Shown here one piece after another: positions 9,435 to 18,172 of a stretch of 64,000 nt of DNA (position 1 is its first letter; each line of letters opens with the position of its first letter). The notes beneath the pieces were generated by a model, which was given only the letters and a program-made list of their open reading frames with translations, was not told where the DNA came from and did not search any database. The DNA comes from Poriferisodalis sp965198245. GTDB taxonomy: Bacteria > Actinomycetota > Acidimicrobiia > Acidimicrobiales > Poriferisodalaceae. The position numbers and the translations under genes were made by a program. The stretch lies in assembly GCF_965198245.1 (NCBI RefSeq), contig NZ_OZ240249.1:1860001-1924000 (forward strand). Direction: 5' to 3'.

Positions 9435-10270
9435 GGCGCGCCGAATCCGTGGTCAGAAAACGCGTCACGCGCCGAACTCGTCCGCAGGTGTCTCACAAAC
9501 GCTTCGGCCGCTGCACGATTTGGCGCATCGGCCAGCACTGCGGCAGCGTATGACGTTCGAGGCGCTGTACCGGCTGTCCAGCCCAGACTCACGATGGAAC
9601 CGTTCTGCGAGCCAACTCCCGCGTTCGGGGCTGTGTCGCTGGCATACACCACGGCGGCGTCGAGTTCACCGGCGGCCAGCTTGGTGATCAGGGCGCGTAC
9701 GTTCGGCTCATCGGTGTCCGGGACCGGTTCGATCCCGGCCTGAGCCAAGCCTGTTCGGGCCAGAGCGCCGCAGGGGACCTCGGCCGCGCACAGCCCGATC
9801 AGCAGCTCGGGCCGGGCCAGGTCGGCGAGCGACGTCACACCGGCGTCGTTGCCGGCCGGTACTGCCAGCACCAGCGAGTTCCGGGCCACCACGACGGGTG
9901 CGCTCGCCAACCCGACTTCGTCGCGGATGGTGTCGAAATGGACCGGGTCAGCGGGGATGAACACGTCAGCCGGTGCGCCGGCGAGTACCTGTTCGCGCAG
10001 CGCTGAACTTCCTGCCCCCGCGATCAGCACGTCCACGCCTGGGTGGAGCTGTTCGAAGTCGCCGGCGAGCATCTCGGCAACCGGCAGCAACGAGGCGGCA
10101 ACGAGGACATGCAGGCTGCCGTCGAGTGCCGCGTCTGGGGACCTGGCCGATTCGCTGTCACGACTCGACATGCATCCGGCCACGAACGGCAGCGTCGCCA
10201 TGGTCAGCAACGCCAGCGCAGCACTGACGCGGATAGAAGCCCGGCGTTTCCCGCTGCGGCAGCCACCCAT
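9431..10270 (-). CDS. modA: Molybdate ABC transporter substrate-binding lipoprotein ModA
   Basis: The protein is 279 aa. A basic N-terminus and hydrophobic stretch end in the lipobox LPFVAGC, so it should be lipid-anchored outside the membrane. The mature part starts with LHVLVAASLLPV and contains IAGAGSSALREQV and GAPADVFIPAD, the oxyanion-binding signatures of ModA. I chose the ATG at 10270, immediately before the signal peptide; the open frame upstream runs into the divergent gene and is not credible. It heads the modABC operon. No ModE repressor or molybdenum-cofactor riboswitch was recognised upstream. Confidence 0.92.
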   Translation of the reverse strand: MGGCRSGKRRASIRVSAALALLTMATLPFVAGCMSSRDSESARSPDAALDGSLHVLVAASLLPVAEMLAGDFEQLHPGVDVLIAGAGSSALREQVLAGAPADVFIPADPVHFDTIRDEVGLASAPVVVARNSLVLAVPAGNDAGVTSLADLARPELLIGLCAAEVPCGALARTGLAQAGIEPVPDTDEPNVRALITKLAAGELDAAVVYASDTAPNAGVGSQNGSIVSLGWTAGTAPRTSYAAAVLADAPNRAAAEAFVRHLRTSSARDAFSDHGFGAP

Positions 10271-10315
10271 AGTCGCGCCAGTGTGCCCGGCCCGCGGAGC
10301 GATTGAGCCCGGGCG

Positions 10316-10321
10316 TATGGT
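10316..10321 (+). promoter_or_regulatory. Putative -10 element for a leaderless transcript
   Basis: TATGGT lies seven bases before the ATG at 10329 and there is no Shine-Dalgarno sequence between them. This fits the TANNNT -10 box of actinobacterial leaderless transcripts. Confidence 0.45.
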
Positions 10322-10328
10322 TCCGGCC

Positions 10329-11240
10329 ATGGCTACGACGCTCGATTGGTACGGGTGCGCGACATTCCGGCTGCGCACCGCAGGTCTGACCATCTTTCTG
10401 GATGCCTATATCGACCGGGCACAAAACGCCGTTGGACCCGGCCTGCGGGCAGACGATGTCACCGAGGCTGACTGGGTGCTCGTGGGCCATTCCCACTTCG
10501 ACCACCTCTATGGCGCTGAGCGGATCGTTGCCAACACCGATGCCACGCTGGTTGCATCGTACGAGTCGGTGCGGCTCATGGCCGAAGCCGGCATCCCAGC
10601 GGACCGGATGATCTGCGTAGCCGGTGGAGAGACGGTCAACTTGAGCCGGGGGGACCGGGGCAACGCTGTACGCGTGTCGGTGTACCCGAGCCAGCACTCC
10701 TGCGTGTGGTCGCACACCCAGATGCACCAACCCGATGAGGTCTGCTTGGGGGACCTCGGTGTCACCTGGCAAGAACAGCAGGAGCGCTTCGCCGAGCTGA
10801 TGAAGTACCTCGCCAGCGAGGTCCATCCGGCCACGAGCGCGCACATCGCGGCATCAGCAATCGGCCACAGCGACCGGGGCGACGGTGGGGCGCTGCTGTT
10901 CCTGATCGAGGCACCCGACGGCTCGGTGCTGTTCCAGGACACCTCGGGGCACTGGTCAGGGGTCATGCGCGACCTCCGACCCGATGTGGCGATCCTCGCG
11001 GCGGCTGGCCGCGGAAACATCGATGGCGAGCCCATCCAGGGCTCGCTGGCCCAATTCATCGGCCGTCAGGCCGACCTGCTCCGGCCCCGCAAGCTCATTC
11101 TCGGCCACCACGACAACTGGCTGCCGGGATTCTCCGTGCCGACCGACACGTCCAGCATCGCGGCCGAGTTGGCTCGCGTTGCGCCCGGTGTCGAGTTTCT
11201 CGAGCCCGACTACATGGAGGCCACGCAGATCCTGTCGTAG
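10329..11240 (+). CDS. Metallo-beta-lactamase-fold hydrolase (UlaG-like)
   Basis: The 303-aa protein has the metal-binding signature GHSHFDHL (HxHxDH) at about residues 53-60 and further histidines in YPSQHSC and LGHHDNW, as expected for a beta-lactamase-fold metal-dependent hydrolase of the UlaG/YcbX-like group. The N-terminus (LDWYGCATFRLRTAGLTIFL) is typical of these proteins. The start is ATG 10329; an in-frame ATG at 10317 would lie inside the putative -10 box. It is divergent from modA. The substrate is unknown. Confidence 0.82.
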   Translation: MATTLDWYGCATFRLRTAGLTIFLDAYIDRAQNAVGPGLRADDVTEADWVLVGHSHFDHLYGAERIVANTDATLVASYESVRLMAEAGIPADRMICVAGGETVNLSRGDRGNAVRVSVYPSQHSCVWSHTQMHQPDEVCLGDLGVTWQEQQERFAELMKYLASEVHPATSAHIAASAIGHSDRGDGGALLFLIEAPDGSVLFQDTSGHWSGVMRDLRPDVAILAAAGRGNIDGEPIQGSLAQFIGRQADLLRPRKLILGHHDNWLPGFSVPTDTSSIAAELARVAPGVEFLEPDYMEATQILS

Positions 11241-11304
11241 CCGAGTTCGGCGCCATCACCTCAAGGTCGCTGAAATTCAGTGCATTCGATGGTCGCCACC
11301 ACCC

Positions 11305-11310
11305 TATGGT
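11305..11310 (+). promoter_or_regulatory. Putative -10 element for a leaderless transcript
   Basis: TATGGT sits six bases before the ATG at 11317. The intervening GGAG is too close to the start to act as a normal ribosome-binding site. Confidence 0.4.
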
Positions 11311-11316
11311 GGAGCC

Positions 11317-11568
11317 ATGACCGGTTGTCTCGTGGCAGCGACGCAGATCGTGGCGGATGCTTGGGCAGTGCTCGTGGCGGCGGCAGCCATGGTCGCGGGT
11401 GTGCTTGGCACGGGGTTGACAATGACATTCCATCTAGGGAACCGCATCGACAGCCAGTCAGACCGCATCGACAGGCTGTCCGAGGAAGTCGCCTCGGTGC
11501 GTGAACGTGTCGTCCGGCTCGAGGGCCGCTCCGGCACCCCCGACCCGGACCCATTGCGGCTGGCCTGA
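11317..11568 (+). CDS. Small single-pass membrane protein with coiled coil
   Basis: The 83-aa protein has one hydrophobic segment (residues about 12-40, including VLVAAAAMVAGVLGTGL) followed by a heptad-rich helix, NRIDSQSDRIDRLSEEV then ASVRERVVRLEG. This layout of one membrane span plus a short cytoplasmic coiled coil is common in small actinobacterial proteins of unknown role. It sits alone between the beta-lactamase-fold gene and the convergent DUF418 gene. The putative leaderless promoter supports the start. Confidence 0.6.
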   Translation: MTGCLVAATQIVADAWAVLVAAAAMVAGVLGTGLTMTFHLGNRIDSQSDRIDRLSEEVASVRERVVRLEGRSGTPDPDPLRLA

Positions 11569-11713
11569 CTGCGGCCACTCTGCTGCGGCCTCAGTCCATC
11601 GTGAAGATGGTGCGGCTGGAGGTGAGGGCACTTGTCCCAGAGCAGCTTCGCTGACCGCTACGGGCGTCCGAAGGTCAATGGTTGCCTTTGGCTCAAGCGC
11701 AGCCGTGCGCTGG

Positions 11714-12817
11714 TCAGCGAGAGCGCAGAGGCTGCCAGCGACGGTAGGTGGCACTACGCCACAGCCATTCAAGGGGCCCGAACCCGAATCGCACAAGCCA
11801 GGCTTGTGACCACCAGAGCTGAAGCGCCCACACGCTCACCACGAAGACGGCGATGCTGCTGCGGGAGAGCGAGACGTCACCGAGCAGCCATCGGAGCACC
11901 ACAAGGCCTATCGCGGTCTGCGTGAGGTAGTTCGTGAGTGCCATCTGTCCTGCGGCTCGAATGCACCGGCGCGCTGGCGAATCGCTTCGGCGATTCCACA
12001 GCCCGATCAAGCTCAGGTAACCCATGCAGATGGGCACGGTGGCAACGGTGTTCGGGATGGTTCCTGCGATGGCCCAGTCGATGTCGAAATCGGTTCCGGC
12101 CATCAGCGCGAGACCTGCCCCCGACAGCGGCAGCCCAATGCCCAGGCCCCATGCCGCCATGCGGCGGTAGAACGACGGCGCCTTGCCGCCGCCCATGACG
12201 CCGGTGCGGTACAGCGCCACGCCGATGAGCATGGCGCCCAAGGCTCGTCCGAAGTAATCCGCGAGAAACCACGTCTCTACGACGTCGTAGTAGTCGCCGT
12301 AGTGCCAGAAGTCGATGAGGACGCTGGAGAAGCTGCGCAGCGACGACTGCACGCTCCAAGAGATGACCGCCACTGCTGCGTAGAACGCACCGCCCAACGC
12401 GAAGAGCACTTTGGGCGGCAGTCGCCGCAGCGCAAGCACGACCGGGGCGCACAGGGCGTACACCGTGAGCACGTCGCCGTCCCATACGAGCAGATGCACC
12501 ACGCCCATGACGAGCAGCAGTGCGTTGCGCCACAGGCTCAGCAGCACGCTGCGCCGACCCTTCGCGGCGGCGCGCTCAGCGAACAGCACGATGCCTGCGC
12601 CGAACAGCATGGAGAACAGGCCCATGAACTTCTGATCGGCGAAGATCTCTCCAGCACCGCCGACAAGCCAGTCCAGCGGCGTCAGCGATCCGGCGGCGTC
12701 GAGATTGGTGTACGCCGCAGCGGGCAGGCCGAACGACACGGCGTTCATGACCAAGATGCCGAGCACCGCCACGCCCCGCACCGCATCGAGGGTGGAATTT
12801 CTCTCGCTTGACGGCAT
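11714..12817 (-). CDS. DUF418-family multi-pass membrane protein (YeiB-like)
   Basis: The protein of about 367 aa has eight or more hydrophobic helices. The N-terminal motif LDAVRGVAVLGILVMNAVSF and the FSMLFGAGIVLF segment are characteristic of the DUF418/YeiB group. The C-terminal domain contains GQMALTNYLTQTAIGL and the LQLWWSQAWLVRFGFGPLEW stretch diagnostic of DUF418. The function is unknown; distant similarity to membrane acyltransferases has been proposed for this group. I prefer the ATG at 12817 because GGAAG lies about seven bases upstream; an in-frame ATG at 12838 is possible. Confidence 0.85.
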   Translation of the reverse strand: MPSSERNSTLDAVRGVAVLGILVMNAVSFGLPAAAYTNLDAAGSLTPLDWLVGGAGEIFADQKFMGLFSMLFGAGIVLFAERAAAKGRRSVLLSLWRNALLLVMGVVHLLVWDGDVLTVYALCAPVVLALRRLPPKVLFALGGAFYAAVAVISWSVQSSLRSFSSVLIDFWHYGDYYDVVETWFLADYFGRALGAMLIGVALYRTGVMGGGKAPSFYRRMAAWGLGIGLPLSGAGLALMAGTDFDIDWAIAGTIPNTVATVPICMGYLSLIGLWNRRSDSPARRCIRAAGQMALTNYLTQTAIGLVVLRWLLGDVSLSRSSIAVFVVSVWALQLWWSQAWLVRFGFGPLEWLWRSATYRRWQPLRSR

Positions 12818-12881
12818 CGCCAAGGCTTCCGACGGCATCGGAGTCAGTCGATGTCTCGGGTGCCGCAGGTCGACTGCGGGG

Positions 12882-13973
12882 TCAGTCGAAGGTGATGACG
12901 GTTCGGTTTGAGGTGCCGGCCTTCATCCACGAGTAGCCCTCGTTGACCTGTTCGAGGTCGATGCGTCCCGAGATCATCTCGTCCAGCATGAGGCGCCCGT
13001 CGAGATAGAGCTCCACCATCATCGGGATGTCGCTGCGGAACTGGTTCGAGCCCATCATCGAGCCCTGCAGCTTCTTTTCTGACAGGAAGTCGATGCCGCG
13101 CAGCTCGACCCTGGTCTTGGAGGGAACCATGCCGATCACGGTGGCGGTGCCGCCGATGTCGAGCATCCCGAAGGCTTGCTGCACGGTCTGGGCCAAGCCG
13201 ATGGCTTCGAAGCTGTACTCCACGCCGCCGCCGGTCATGTCCTTGACGGCGGTGACGACGTCGTCCACCTCGCCGGCATTGACCGTGTCGGTAGCACCGA
13301 GCTGGCGGGCCGTCTCGAGCTTCTCATCGGTCATGTCGACGGCGATGATGCGGCCCGCACCGGCGACCCGCGCACCCTGTACGGCGGACAACCCGATTCC
13401 TCCGCAGCCGATCACGCAGACCACGCTGCCGACGCCGACGCCAGCGGTATTCACCGCTGCGCCGAACCCCGTGGTGACCCCGCAGCCAATGAGGCACGCC
13501 CGATCGAGCGGCATGTCGGGCCGCACCTTCACGATGGCGTTCTGGTGGACCAGCATCTGCTCGGCGAATCCGCCGAGCCGTGCCATCTGGCCGACCTCAG
13601 TGCCGTCTTCACGTTCGAGTCGGGCGGCTGCGTCCTTTGCCCGGGATGTTGCCCGGACATTGGTGCAGCGATGCGGGTTGCCCGACAAGCACCTGTGGCA
13701 CTGGCCGCAGAAGATCGACAGGCACGCGATCACGTGGTCACCGGGCTTGACGTAGCTGACGTCGTCGCCCACGGCCTCGACCACTCCGGCCGACTCGTGG
13801 CCCATCACCATGGGGAGCGGCGTGCGGAAGAGTCCTTCCATGAAGTGCAGGTCGCTATGGCACAGCCCTGCGCCCTTCGTCTGTATGAGGATTTCCTGGG
13901 GTCCTGGATTGTCGATCCGCAGATCCTCGATTACCAAGTCTCCCGGCTGTTCACAGAGCACAGCAGCCTTCAT
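12882..13973 (-). CDS. Zinc-dependent alcohol dehydrogenase (class III-like MDR)
   Basis: The 363-aa medium-chain dehydrogenase has catalytic-zinc residues in GAGLCHSDLHF and VMGHESAGVVE. Its structural-zinc lobe is FCGQCHRCLSGNPHRC, and the NAD-binding motif is VIGCGGIGLSAVQGA. The overall pattern (MKAAVLCEQPGDLVIEDL, the CGVTTGFGAAVNTAGVGVGS motif) is that of the S-(hydroxymethyl)glutathione or mycothiol-linked/NDMA-type family, acting on alcohols or aldehydes. A GAGGGGG ribosome-binding site precedes the ATG. It is divergent from hen1. The substrate cannot be fixed; given mycothiol synthesis here, an aldehyde-detoxification role is possible. Confidence 0.88.
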   Translation of the reverse strand: MKAAVLCEQPGDLVIEDLRIDNPGPQEILIQTKGAGLCHSDLHFMEGLFRTPLPMVMGHESAGVVEAVGDDVSYVKPGDHVIACLSIFCGQCHRCLSGNPHRCTNVRATSRAKDAAARLEREDGTEVGQMARLGGFAEQMLVHQNAIVKVRPDMPLDRACLIGCGVTTGFGAAVNTAGVGVGSVVCVIGCGGIGLSAVQGARVAGAGRIIAVDMTDEKLETARQLGATDTVNAGEVDDVVTAVKDMTGGGVEYSFEAIGLAQTVQQAFGMLDIGGTATVIGMVPSKTRVELRGIDFLSEKKLQGSMMGSNQFRSDIPMMVELYLDGRLMLDEMISGRIDLEQVNEGYSWMKAGTSNRTVITFD

Positions 13974-14160
13974 GTCACGCCCCCTCGCGTTGTCCGGCCG
14001 CGTCGTGCGGCCTGCTTCGGCTCACGGTGAGACTACGCGCGGGCGCCAACCGGCGTGTCGGCTGACACTCGTGGGGTGCCCGGATCTGGGAGTGTCGAGA
14101 CGACGCTGCGCCCAAGACCACCGCGACACCCGCGGTGCCATCCGATTGAATGGCCGGTTC

Positions 14161-15549
14161 ATGCTGGTCTCGATCACTTCGACGACGCCCGATGCGACCG
14201 ATCTGGGATTCTTGCTGCACAAGCACCCGGATCGAGTGCGATCGGTCGATGTCGGTTTCGGGCGCGCCCACGTCTTCTATCCCGAGGCGACACCGCAGCG
14301 GTGCACGGCGACGTTGTTCGTGGAGATCGATCCGATCGCCCTGTCGCGCAGGCAAGGAGGGCGACAGTCCCGCCTCCTTGAGCCGTATGTAAACGATCGG
14401 CCCTACGTGGCGTCGTCGATGCTGAGCGTTGCACTTGGCCGTCTGTATCGCACGGCGCTCAGCGGGACATGCGACGCTCGACCAGAGTTGGTCAGCGAGC
14501 GCCTGGACCTGGAAGTCGACCTTCCGGTTCTGCCGCTACGAGGCGACGAGGACCTGCTCCGTCGGCTGTTCGAGCCGTTGGGATATCAGGTGGAATCGGC
14601 ACCGATACCGCTGGACGAGCAGTTCGGAGCATGGGGCGACAGCGTCTATTGCTCGGTTCGGCTGTCCGGCCGGCACACCGTACGCAGCACCCTCGAACAT
14701 CTCTACGTGCTGCTCGGGGTCCTCGACGACCGAAAGCACTATTGGATCGGCGAGAACGAGATCGACAAACTGCTGCGACGGGGAGGCGATTGGCTTCCGT
14801 CACACCCCGAATCCGAGCTGATCTCGCGCCGGTTCCTGCGCTTTGGCCGGTTCGCTCGCGAAGCCCTCGCACGCCTGGCTGAGTCCGGTGAAGACACCGA
14901 CAGTCTCGACGAGCGATCCGATGAGGTCGAGCAGGCCGCCGAACGCCGGATCAGCCTGGGCGAGCAACGGCATGAGTCGGTGCTGGAAGCCGTGCGCGCA
15001 CTCGGCGGCGGCAAGGTCGTGGACCTCGGATGCGGCGAGGGACGCCTTCTGCAGCGGCTCGTGACCGAACCCTCAGTGACCGAAGTGCTCGGCGTCGACG
15101 TTTCGGTCGGGGCACTCGAGCAGGCCGAGCGCCGCCTGGGCCTTGACGAGATGTCCGAGCGTCGCCGCGAGCGGATCAACCTGCTGCAGGGGGCGTTGAC
15201 CTACAGCGACGACCGGCTGCGCGGGTATGACATCGCCACCGTGGTCGAGGTGATCGAGCATGTCGACAGCGAGCGGCTCGGCATGCTCGCCGAAGTGGTG
15301 TTCGGCCACGCTGCCCCTGCCGCAGTGGTGCTCACGACGCCGAACCGGGAATACAACACGAATTTCGAGCACCTCAGTTCTGCCGGATTCCGGCACCGCG
15401 ACCATCGCTTTGAGTGGACGCGTGACGAGTTCGCAGCCTGGGCCCACGGCATCGAGGACCGATTCGGCTACAGCGTCGAAATCAGCGGCATCGGCCCTGG
15501 TGACCCCGTTTGCGGGCCGCCGACGCAAATGGCGGTGTTCAGTCGATGA
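14161..15549 (+). CDS. hen1: 3'-terminal RNA ribose 2'-O-methyltransferase Hen1
   Basis: The 462-aa protein has the bacterial Hen1 architecture. An N-terminal domain starting LVSITSTTPDATDLGFLLHK (residues 2-21) is the region that stimulates ligation by Pnkp in studied systems. A C-terminal methyltransferase from about residue 280 has the SAM motif VVDLGCGEGRLL and the metal-binding pattern EVIEH with a downstream VFGH. Hen1 methylates the 2'-OH at the 3' end of cleaved RNA so that the repaired junction resists another cut. The start at 14161 matches the family N-terminus. Pnkp follows after 10 bases. Confidence 0.95.
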   Translation: MLVSITSTTPDATDLGFLLHKHPDRVRSVDVGFGRAHVFYPEATPQRCTATLFVEIDPIALSRRQGGRQSRLLEPYVNDRPYVASSMLSVALGRLYRTALSGTCDARPELVSERLDLEVDLPVLPLRGDEDLLRRLFEPLGYQVESAPIPLDEQFGAWGDSVYCSVRLSGRHTVRSTLEHLYVLLGVLDDRKHYWIGENEIDKLLRRGGDWLPSHPESELISRRFLRFGRFAREALARLAESGEDTDSLDERSDEVEQAAERRISLGEQRHESVLEAVRALGGGKVVDLGCGEGRLLQRLVTEPSVTEVLGVDVSVGALEQAERRLGLDEMSERRRERINLLQGALTYSDDRLRGYDIATVVEVIEHVDSERLGMLAEVVFGHAAPAAVVLTTPNREYNTNFEHLSSAGFRHRDHRFEWTRDEFAAWAHGIEDRFGYSVEISGIGPGDPVCGPPTQMAVFSR

Positions 15550-15559
15550 GGGGACCCCG

Positions 15560-18097
15560 ATGAGACGAGTGCTCACTCGCATCGAGACGCCAGAAGTCGG
15601 TTTTGTCGTGCTTTGCGGCGCGTCCGGTTCGGGCAAGTCGACTTTTGCCAGCCGCCACTTCTCCGATACCGAAATCGTGTCGAGCGACCGGTGCCGTGCG
15701 CTTGTCGGCGATGACGAGACCGACCAGTCGGTCACCTCGCCCGCGTTCGAACTCCTCCACACGATCATCGACAAGCGCCTCGAGCTCGGCCGCCTGACCG
15801 TGGTTGACGCTACGAACGTCAAGCCGGAAGACCGCAGGTCGCTGCTCGAGGTCGCGCGCCGCTGGGACGTGCTCGCGACAGCCATCGTCTTCGATCTTCC
15901 GCTGGCGCTCTGCCTGGAGCGCAATCGTTCACGGCAGGATCGCCGTACGCCGGAACACGCGGTCAAGCGCCAGCACGTGACGATGCGCCGCACGGCCAAG
16001 CAACTGCGCAAGGAACGCTTCGCCAGGGTGTACACCCTCGGATCGGTCACCGAGCTCGACACCGTCGAGGTGGTCCGCACCAGGCTCTGGAACGACCGCC
16101 GAGACGATGCGGGCCCATTCGACATCATTGGCGACGTCCACGGTTGCCATTCCGAGCTGATCGGGCTCCTCGACCGGCTGGGCTACGACACCTCGGCCGA
16201 CCCGATCGTTCACCCCGAGGGCCGGCGGGCGCTTTTTCTGGGCGATCTCGTCGACCGTGGCCCTGGCGTCGCCGAAGTGCTCGACGTCGCCATATCGATG
16301 GTCTCCGCCGGCAGCGCGCTCTGCATTGGGGGGAACCACGAGAACAAGCTGAGCCGCGCTCTGGCGGGTCGCAACGTCAAGGTGACCCACGGGCTCGCCG
16401 AAACGCTCGAACAGCTCGATCGGCGCGGCCCAGAGTTCCAGAAGCACGTCGCCGAGTTCATCGACGGCCTCCTCAGCCACTACGTGCTCGACGGCGGTCG
16501 CCTCGTGGTCGCACATGCAGGCTTGCCTGAGCGCTACCACGGGCGCTCGTCGGGCCGTGTGCGCAGCATTGCCCTGTACGGCGACACCGACGGCGAGACC
16601 GACGAATACGGCCTGCCGGTGCGGTATCGGTGGGTCGAGGACTACAGCGGAGACGCCGCCGTCGTGTACGGCCACGTGCCAGTGCCGGTTGCGCAATGGG
16701 TCAACAACACCATCTGCATCGATACCGGTGCGGTCTTCGGTGGGCAGCTGACGGCACTGCGCTGGCCCGAGAAGCAACTGATTTCGGTCGAGGCGGCTGA
16801 GGAATACTACGAGCCGATCAGGCCTGTCGACGCTGATGCCGCGGGCCGGCCGGCACTGAGTCTGGACATCACCGACGTCTTGGGAAAGCACCGCATCGAC
16901 ACGTCGTTGGGCGGCCGCCTCACGATCGACGCAGATCGATCCAGCGCAGCGCTCGAAGTCATGAGTCGTTTCGCCGTTGATCCCCGATGGCTTGTGTACC
17001 TCCCGCCCACCATGGCACCGGCCAACACCAGCGAGCGTCTCGGCTACCTGGAGCACCCCGACGAGGCGTTCGGGTACTTCCGCAGCGCAGGCATCACCGA
17101 AGTCGTCTGCCAGGAGAAGCACATGGGTTCACGGGCTGTGCTCGTGTTCGCCCGCGATAGCGCGTCCGCGCAGGCACGATTCGGCATCACCAACGACGAA
17201 GCGGGCGTCATCGTGACCCGCACCGGCAGACCGTTCTTCTCCGACCCTGAACTCACTTCGGTGCTGCTAGATCGCATTCGTGCGGCGGTCGACGCCTCAG
17301 GACTCTGGGACCGATTGGGCACCGACTGGCTGATCCTGGACGCGGAGCTGCTCCCGTGGTCGGCAAAATCGGCCGAGCTGCTGCGGAGCCAGTACGCCGC
17401 CACCGGAGCGGCGGGCATCGTCTCGCTTGATGCGGCCCAACGACTCATGGCTGATGCGATGCGACGCGGCATTGAACTGGACGCCCTCGCCACGCAGACG
17501 CGCAGCCGAGCCGAGCACGTTGCATCGTTCGTCGAGGCGTACCGGCGGTACTGCTGGGACGTGGACGGCGTCGACGGAATCGAGATAGCGCCGTTCCAGA
17601 TTCTTGCCGCGGAGGGCGAGGTGCTTGCCCGCCGACCCCATCGATGGCACCTCGAACAGATTGATGCGCTGATCGCCCAGGCCTCCGAGCTGCTCCGTTC
17701 GACGGATCGCCGATTCGTCGATCTGGGCGACGGCGTGTCGGTGAACGAGGCAACGGACTGGTGGCACACGCTCACCGATCGCGGCGGCGAGGGCATGGTG
17801 GTCAAGCCGGCCGACACGATCGTGCTCGCCGACAAGGGTCTCGTCCTGCCTGGTGTCAAGTGCAGGGGCCGCGAGTACCTCCGGATCATCTACGGGCCTG
17901 AGTATCTCGACCCGGCGAATCTCGAGCGGCTGCGTCAGCGATCGCTCGGCCGCAAGTCATCTCTCGCACGGCGGGAATTCGCACTCGGCATCGAGGCTCT
18001 CGACCGGTTCGCCGCGAACGGGCACCTGTCCCGGGTGCACGAGTGCGTTTTCGGTGTGCTGGCATTGGAGAGCGAGCCCACCGACCCGCGGCTCTAG
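15560..18097 (+). CDS. pnkp: Polynucleotide kinase-phosphatase (Pnkp), RNA-repair enzyme
   Basis: The 845-aa trifunctional enzyme has three modules. An N-terminal 5'-kinase has the P-loop GASGSGKST at residues 20-28. A central metallophosphoesterase has GDVHGC near 189, GDLVDRG near 228 and GNHENK near 257. A C-terminal adenylyltransferase has the nucleotidyl-lysine motif EKHMGSRAV near 518 and GEGMVVKP near 744. Its length is close to the characterised clostridial enzyme (about 870 aa). It heals 5'-OH and 2',3'-cyclic-phosphate ends and, with Hen1, seals them. A GAGGGGA ribosome-binding site precedes the ATG. Natural targets are probably tRNAs cut by ribotoxins. Confidence 0.95.
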   Translation: MRRVLTRIETPEVGFVVLCGASGSGKSTFASRHFSDTEIVSSDRCRALVGDDETDQSVTSPAFELLHTIIDKRLELGRLTVVDATNVKPEDRRSLLEVARRWDVLATAIVFDLPLALCLERNRSRQDRRTPEHAVKRQHVTMRRTAKQLRKERFARVYTLGSVTELDTVEVVRTRLWNDRRDDAGPFDIIGDVHGCHSELIGLLDRLGYDTSADPIVHPEGRRALFLGDLVDRGPGVAEVLDVAISMVSAGSALCIGGNHENKLSRALAGRNVKVTHGLAETLEQLDRRGPEFQKHVAEFIDGLLSHYVLDGGRLVVAHAGLPERYHGRSSGRVRSIALYGDTDGETDEYGLPVRYRWVEDYSGDAAVVYGHVPVPVAQWVNNTICIDTGAVFGGQLTALRWPEKQLISVEAAEEYYEPIRPVDADAAGRPALSLDITDVLGKHRIDTSLGGRLTIDADRSSAALEVMSRFAVDPRWLVYLPPTMAPANTSERLGYLEHPDEAFGYFRSAGITEVVCQEKHMGSRAVLVFARDSASAQARFGITNDEAGVIVTRTGRPFFSDPELTSVLLDRIRAAVDASGLWDRLGTDWLILDAELLPWSAKSAELLRSQYAATGAAGIVSLDAAQRLMADAMRRGIELDALATQTRSRAEHVASFVEAYRRYCWDVDGVDGIEIAPFQILAAEGEVLARRPHRWHLEQIDALIAQASELLRSTDRRFVDLGDGVSVNEATDWWHTLTDRGGEGMVVKPADTIVLADKGLVLPGVKCRGREYLRIIYGPEYLDPANLERLRQRSLGRKSSLARREFALGIEALDRFAANGHLSRVHECVFGVLALESEPTDPRL

Positions 18098-18172
18098 CGG
18101 GCTGTACGAGCGTCTCGGCGACCGGCTGCGGTAGCGTCGTTGGCAGCGAGCAATCCGCGCCGAGGGGGAGTC

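Noticed and set aside
10271..10393. N-terminal extension of ModA upstream of 10270
   Set aside because: It overlaps the divergent beta-lactamase-fold gene and would bury the signal peptide.
12302..12811. A 169-codon His/Gln-rich plus-strand frame opposite the DUF418 gene
   Set aside because: Its composition is the expected complement of a hydrophobic membrane-protein gene; no motif or start signal.
15929..17122. A 397-codon open frame on the minus strand opposite pnkp
   Set aside because: It is the antisense shadow of a gene with intact kinase, phosphatase and ligase motifs, and it has no recognisable domain.
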